From Akkermansia sp. (lineage in GTDB: Bacteria > Verrucomicrobiota > Verrucomicrobiia > Verrucomicrobiales > Akkermansiaceae): DNA of 41,853 nt. This document shows, piece after piece, positions 39,861 through 41,853 of this stretch (positions within the stretch are counted from its first letter, which is position 1; each line of letters begins with the position of its first letter). The notes below the pieces were generated by a model. It saw only the letters and a list, made by a program, of their open reading frames with translations, was not told the origin of the DNA and made no database searches. The position numbers and the translations under genes are program-made. The stretch is from contig JAKSOU010000019.1 in the NCBI GenBank assembly GCA_024405435.1, positions 1 to 41,853 on the forward strand. The letters are read 5' to 3'.

Positions 39861-41351
39861 ATGAAGACCAGCGTGCTGATACAGGCCGCACTTTGTGCCG
39901 CCGCCCCCGTTCTGTATGCGCAGGAAGCCCCTGCCAACGATGCCCTTCTGAATTCCCTGCGCGATGTGCTGCCGGAGGAATCCTCCACCATCTCCACGAT
40001 CGAGAACAAGGCCACGCAGGACCCCGGCGCGGCGGCGGACATCTCCCCCGCGGCACACCCCCAGGAGTACGCCACCTTCAAGGAGCGCATGCAGCAGGAG
40101 GCCAAGGCCTGCACCTACGATTTCATGCCCGCCATGAAGGCCATCCTCAACGCCACCAACGATGAATTCGCACTCGACCCCTGGATGCAGCAGGCCGCCA
40201 AGGACGGCATCGCCCCCGCCCTGCAGCAGGTGGCCGACAAGATGCTCTCCCGCGTGACCGAGGAGGAGGTGAAGGGCCAGAAGGGCAAGGAGGCCTTCGC
40301 CCTGGTGAAAAAGGCGGCGGACGCCGGATACGAGCCCGCCATGCTCAACCTGGCCATGGCCCGCATGAACGGCATCGGCACCTACAAGGACGAGGCCCAG
40401 GCCCGCAAGGACATGATGGCCGCCTGCAAGGGCGGCAAGTTCATGCCCCGCTTCAAGTGGCTCCAGCTCACCGGCCGCCTGCAGGGCTTCGACTCCAAGG
40501 ACAAGCCGGAGGTCAAGGCGGAAATCGACCGCGGCAACCACCACGTCGCCTACTACCTCGCCATGCAGGCGGAAATCCTGGCCGAGCAGTCGGAATGGAT
40601 GCAGAAAGCCGCCAAGATGGGCAACCCGGAGGCCGTGTACGCCCTCTCCGCGGCATGCTCCGCCACCATGCCCAAGGAAAGCTACCAGCTGCTGCAGGAG
40701 GCCGTGAAGATGCACAGCCCCAGCGCCGTGTTCCTGCTGGGCTGCATGCTCACGGACCCCAGCCGACCGGGTCCGCTCAAACAGCTGGACGTGCCGCACA
40801 ACGACGAGGTGGGGCGCCACCTCATCCGCCTGGCGGCCATGACCGGCAACACGGAAGCCCGCTACATGCTGGGCATGAGCTACCACGAGGGCAAGTACGG
40901 TTTCCAGAAGGACGAGAACCGCGCGTACCGCAGCTTTGAGTGCGGCACCCTGCAGGGCGACGCGATGTGCATGACGGCGCAGGCCATCATGCTGCTCAAG
41001 GGCATGGGCGTGCAGAAGGACGAGAAGGAGGCGCTGCCGCTCATCCTAGAGGCGGCCAACCGCGGCATCCCCGGTGCCATCTTGCTGATGGCCTACGTGC
41101 AGTACAACGGCTTGGGCGGCGTGCCCGCGGATGCCTACAAGGCCAAGCAAACCCTCCAGGACGCCGTGGCCGCCAACATCCCGGAGGCCCTCGTCTACCT
41201 GGCCTACATCACCGCCAAGGGCGGCGCCAACCTTCCCGCGGACGAGAAGGAGTCCGCCATGTACCTCCGCATGGCCGCGCAGGACTTGAAGGACGAGGCC
41301 CAGAAGCTGTACGACGACCTCATGAAGAACGGCTGGGACCCGGATTTGTGA
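39861..41351 (+). CDS. Secreted Sel1-repeat protein (496 aa)
   Basis: The signal peptide is MKTSVLIQAALCAAAPVLYA, cleaved before QEAPAND. Sel1-like (TPR-related) repeats cover most of the mature protein; recognisable ones include AFALVKKAADAGYEPAMLNLA, ARMNGIGTYKDEAQAR, HLIRLAAMTGNTEARYMLGM, EALPLILEAANRGIPGAILLM and YVQYNGLGGVPADAYKAKQ. Such solenoids bind protein partners and in the periplasm often act with envelope machinery. No enzymatic domain is visible. It has its own, nearly leaderless promoter and a GC hairpin after the stop (41356-41376). No operon partners. Confidence 0.87.
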   Translation: MKTSVLIQAALCAAAPVLYAQEAPANDALLNSLRDVLPEESSTISTIENKATQDPGAAADISPAAHPQEYATFKERMQQEAKACTYDFMPAMKAILNATNDEFALDPWMQQAAKDGIAPALQQVADKMLSRVTEEEVKGQKGKEAFALVKKAADAGYEPAMLNLAMARMNGIGTYKDEAQARKDMMAACKGGKFMPRFKWLQLTGRLQGFDSKDKPEVKAEIDRGNHHVAYYLAMQAEILAEQSEWMQKAAKMGNPEAVYALSAACSATMPKESYQLLQEAVKMHSPSAVFLLGCMLTDPSRPGPLKQLDVPHNDEVGRHLIRLAAMTGNTEARYMLGMSYHEGKYGFQKDENRAYRSFECGTLQGDAMCMTAQAIMLLKGMGVQKDEKEALPLILEAANRGIPGAILLMAYVQYNGLGGVPADAYKAKQTLQDAVAANIPEALVYLAYITAKGGANLPADEKESAMYLRMAAQDLKDEAQKLYDDLMKNGWDPDL

Positions 41352-41355
41352 CGGA

Positions 41356-41376
41356 GCGCGCCCATTCCGGGCGCGC
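41356..41376 (+). terminator. Weak hairpin after the Sel1 gene
   Basis: 8-bp stem GCGCGCCC / GGGCGCGC, 5-nt loop, no T-tract. It may slow or end transcription, or be only an attenuating or protective stem. Confidence 0.35.
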
Positions 41377-41415
41377 GGATTGCCGCAAATCGTGGGGAAT
41401 ATCATGGATTTTTGA

Positions 41416-41444
41416 TTGACTAGCGGGGCATAGCGCGGTAGAAT
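41416..41444 (+). promoter_or_regulatory. Promoter of valS
   Basis: TTGACT (41416-41421), 17 bp, TAGAAT (41439-41444), then 9 nt to ATG 41454; predicted leader about 3 nt, so no T-box or attenuator can lie in it. Confidence 0.75.
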
Positions 41445-41453
41445 ATCCGCGAT

Positions 41454-41853
41454 ATGACAGATTTGCCAAAGGCGTATGAACCCGCAGAGGTTGAGGATAA
41501 GTGGCAGGCCCGCTGGATGAGCGGGGGTTGCTTCCATGCAGACCCGCATTCCACCAAGCCGGCCTACAGCATTGTCATACCCCCGCCCAACGTGACCGGC
41601 GTGCTCCACATGGGGCACGTGCTCAACAACACCATCCAGGACATCCTGGCGCGCCGCGCGCGGCAGGAGGGCAAGGAGGTGCTCTGGCTGCCCGGCACCG
41701 ACCACGCGGGAATCGCCACCCAGGCGCGCGTTGAGAGGGAGCTGGCCAAGGAGAACCCGCCCCGCACCCGCTACGACGTGGGCCGAGAGGATTTTGTGAA
41801 GATGGTGTGGGAGTGGAAGCAGAAGCACGGCGGCATCATCATCAAGCAGCTCA
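41454..41853 (+). CDS. valS: Valyl-tRNA synthetase (5' part, runs off the window)
   Basis: ValRS charges tRNA-Val. The 133 codons present show the class I start: [18 protein letters not shown], then the HIGH-type ATP motif HMGH in [17 protein letters not shown] (about 43-59), and [12 protein letters not shown] (about 79-90). The KMSKS motif and editing domain lie beyond the window. VTGVLHMGH is characteristic of ValRS rather than IleRS or LeuRS. Start at ATG 41454 follows a strong promoter by 9 nt. Confidence 0.95.
   Translation, partial: MTDLPKAYEPAEVEDKWQARWMSGGCFHADPHSTKPAYSIVIPPPNVTGVLHMGHVLNNTIQDILARRARQEGKEVLWLPGTDHAGIATQARVERELAKENPPRTRYDVGREDFVKMVWEWKQKHGGIIIKQL

Overview
This is a GC-rich window, by eye about 63-66% G+C. 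It most resembles a gut member of the Verrucomicrobiota, broadly Akkermansia-like. That placement is an inference from several features: a PEP-CTERM surface protein with autotransporter-type repeats, non-phosphorylated sialic-acid catabolism (lyase plus N-acylglucosamine 2-epimerase) as expected of a mucin user, a bacterial AP2-domain protein, and many starts without a Shine-Dalgarno sequence. No rRNA gene is present to fix the taxonomy.

Layout. Positions 1-503 are non-coding and repeat-like. A small cluster follows (unknown protein, tadA, ybeY), convergent with a long SNF2-family helicase gene (5536-1991, minus). An AP2-domain gene stands divergently from the helicase, with an inverted repeat across its -10 box. 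Positions 6215-11657 form one tight operon: N-acetylneuraminate lyase, N-acylglucosamine 2-epimerase, a phosphofructokinase paralogue lacking key catalytic residues, a lipoprotein with the S11 D-Ala-D-Ala carboxypeptidase fold but none of its catalytic motifs, and an intact phosphofructokinase. A minus-strand operon (15094-12302) carries a four-haem peroxidase-like cytochrome c, an MBL-fold hydrolase and a small secreted protein. Next come a PpiC foldase and aroA, then an unknown anchored protein (minus) and the PEP-CTERM protein (plus).

Positions 20564-25937 hold the most interesting operon: two tandem DUF362 proteins (one a lipoprotein, one cytosolic), then larB, larC and larE, which make the nickel-pincer nucleotide (NPN) cofactor, and a NicO/UreH-type metal transporter. 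No larA lies in the window. Both DUF362 proteins have a His-x9-Lys-x16-His pattern very like the His174-Lys184-His200 cofactor site of LarA, so they are candidates for unrecognised NPN enzymes. An AbiE-type toxin-antitoxin pair follows. A five-gene minus-strand operon (32162-27478) encodes a NitT/TauT-type ABC importer, a GlcD-like FAD 2-hydroxyacid dehydrogenase and an unknown protein. The right end has an outer-membrane barrel protein, corA-argB-nadK, a formate/nitrite transporter, an ankyrin protein, tRNA-Lys and tRNA-Thr, hemW, a secreted Sel1-repeat protein and the start of valS.

Expression signals are unusually readable. About eighteen sigma70-like promoters can be picked out by eye, all with exactly 17 bp between -35 and -10. 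In ten of them the -10 box ends only 6-11 nt before the start codon, so these mRNAs should be leaderless or carry leaders of 5 nt or less. This pattern also decides two GTG starts (15255 and 32162).
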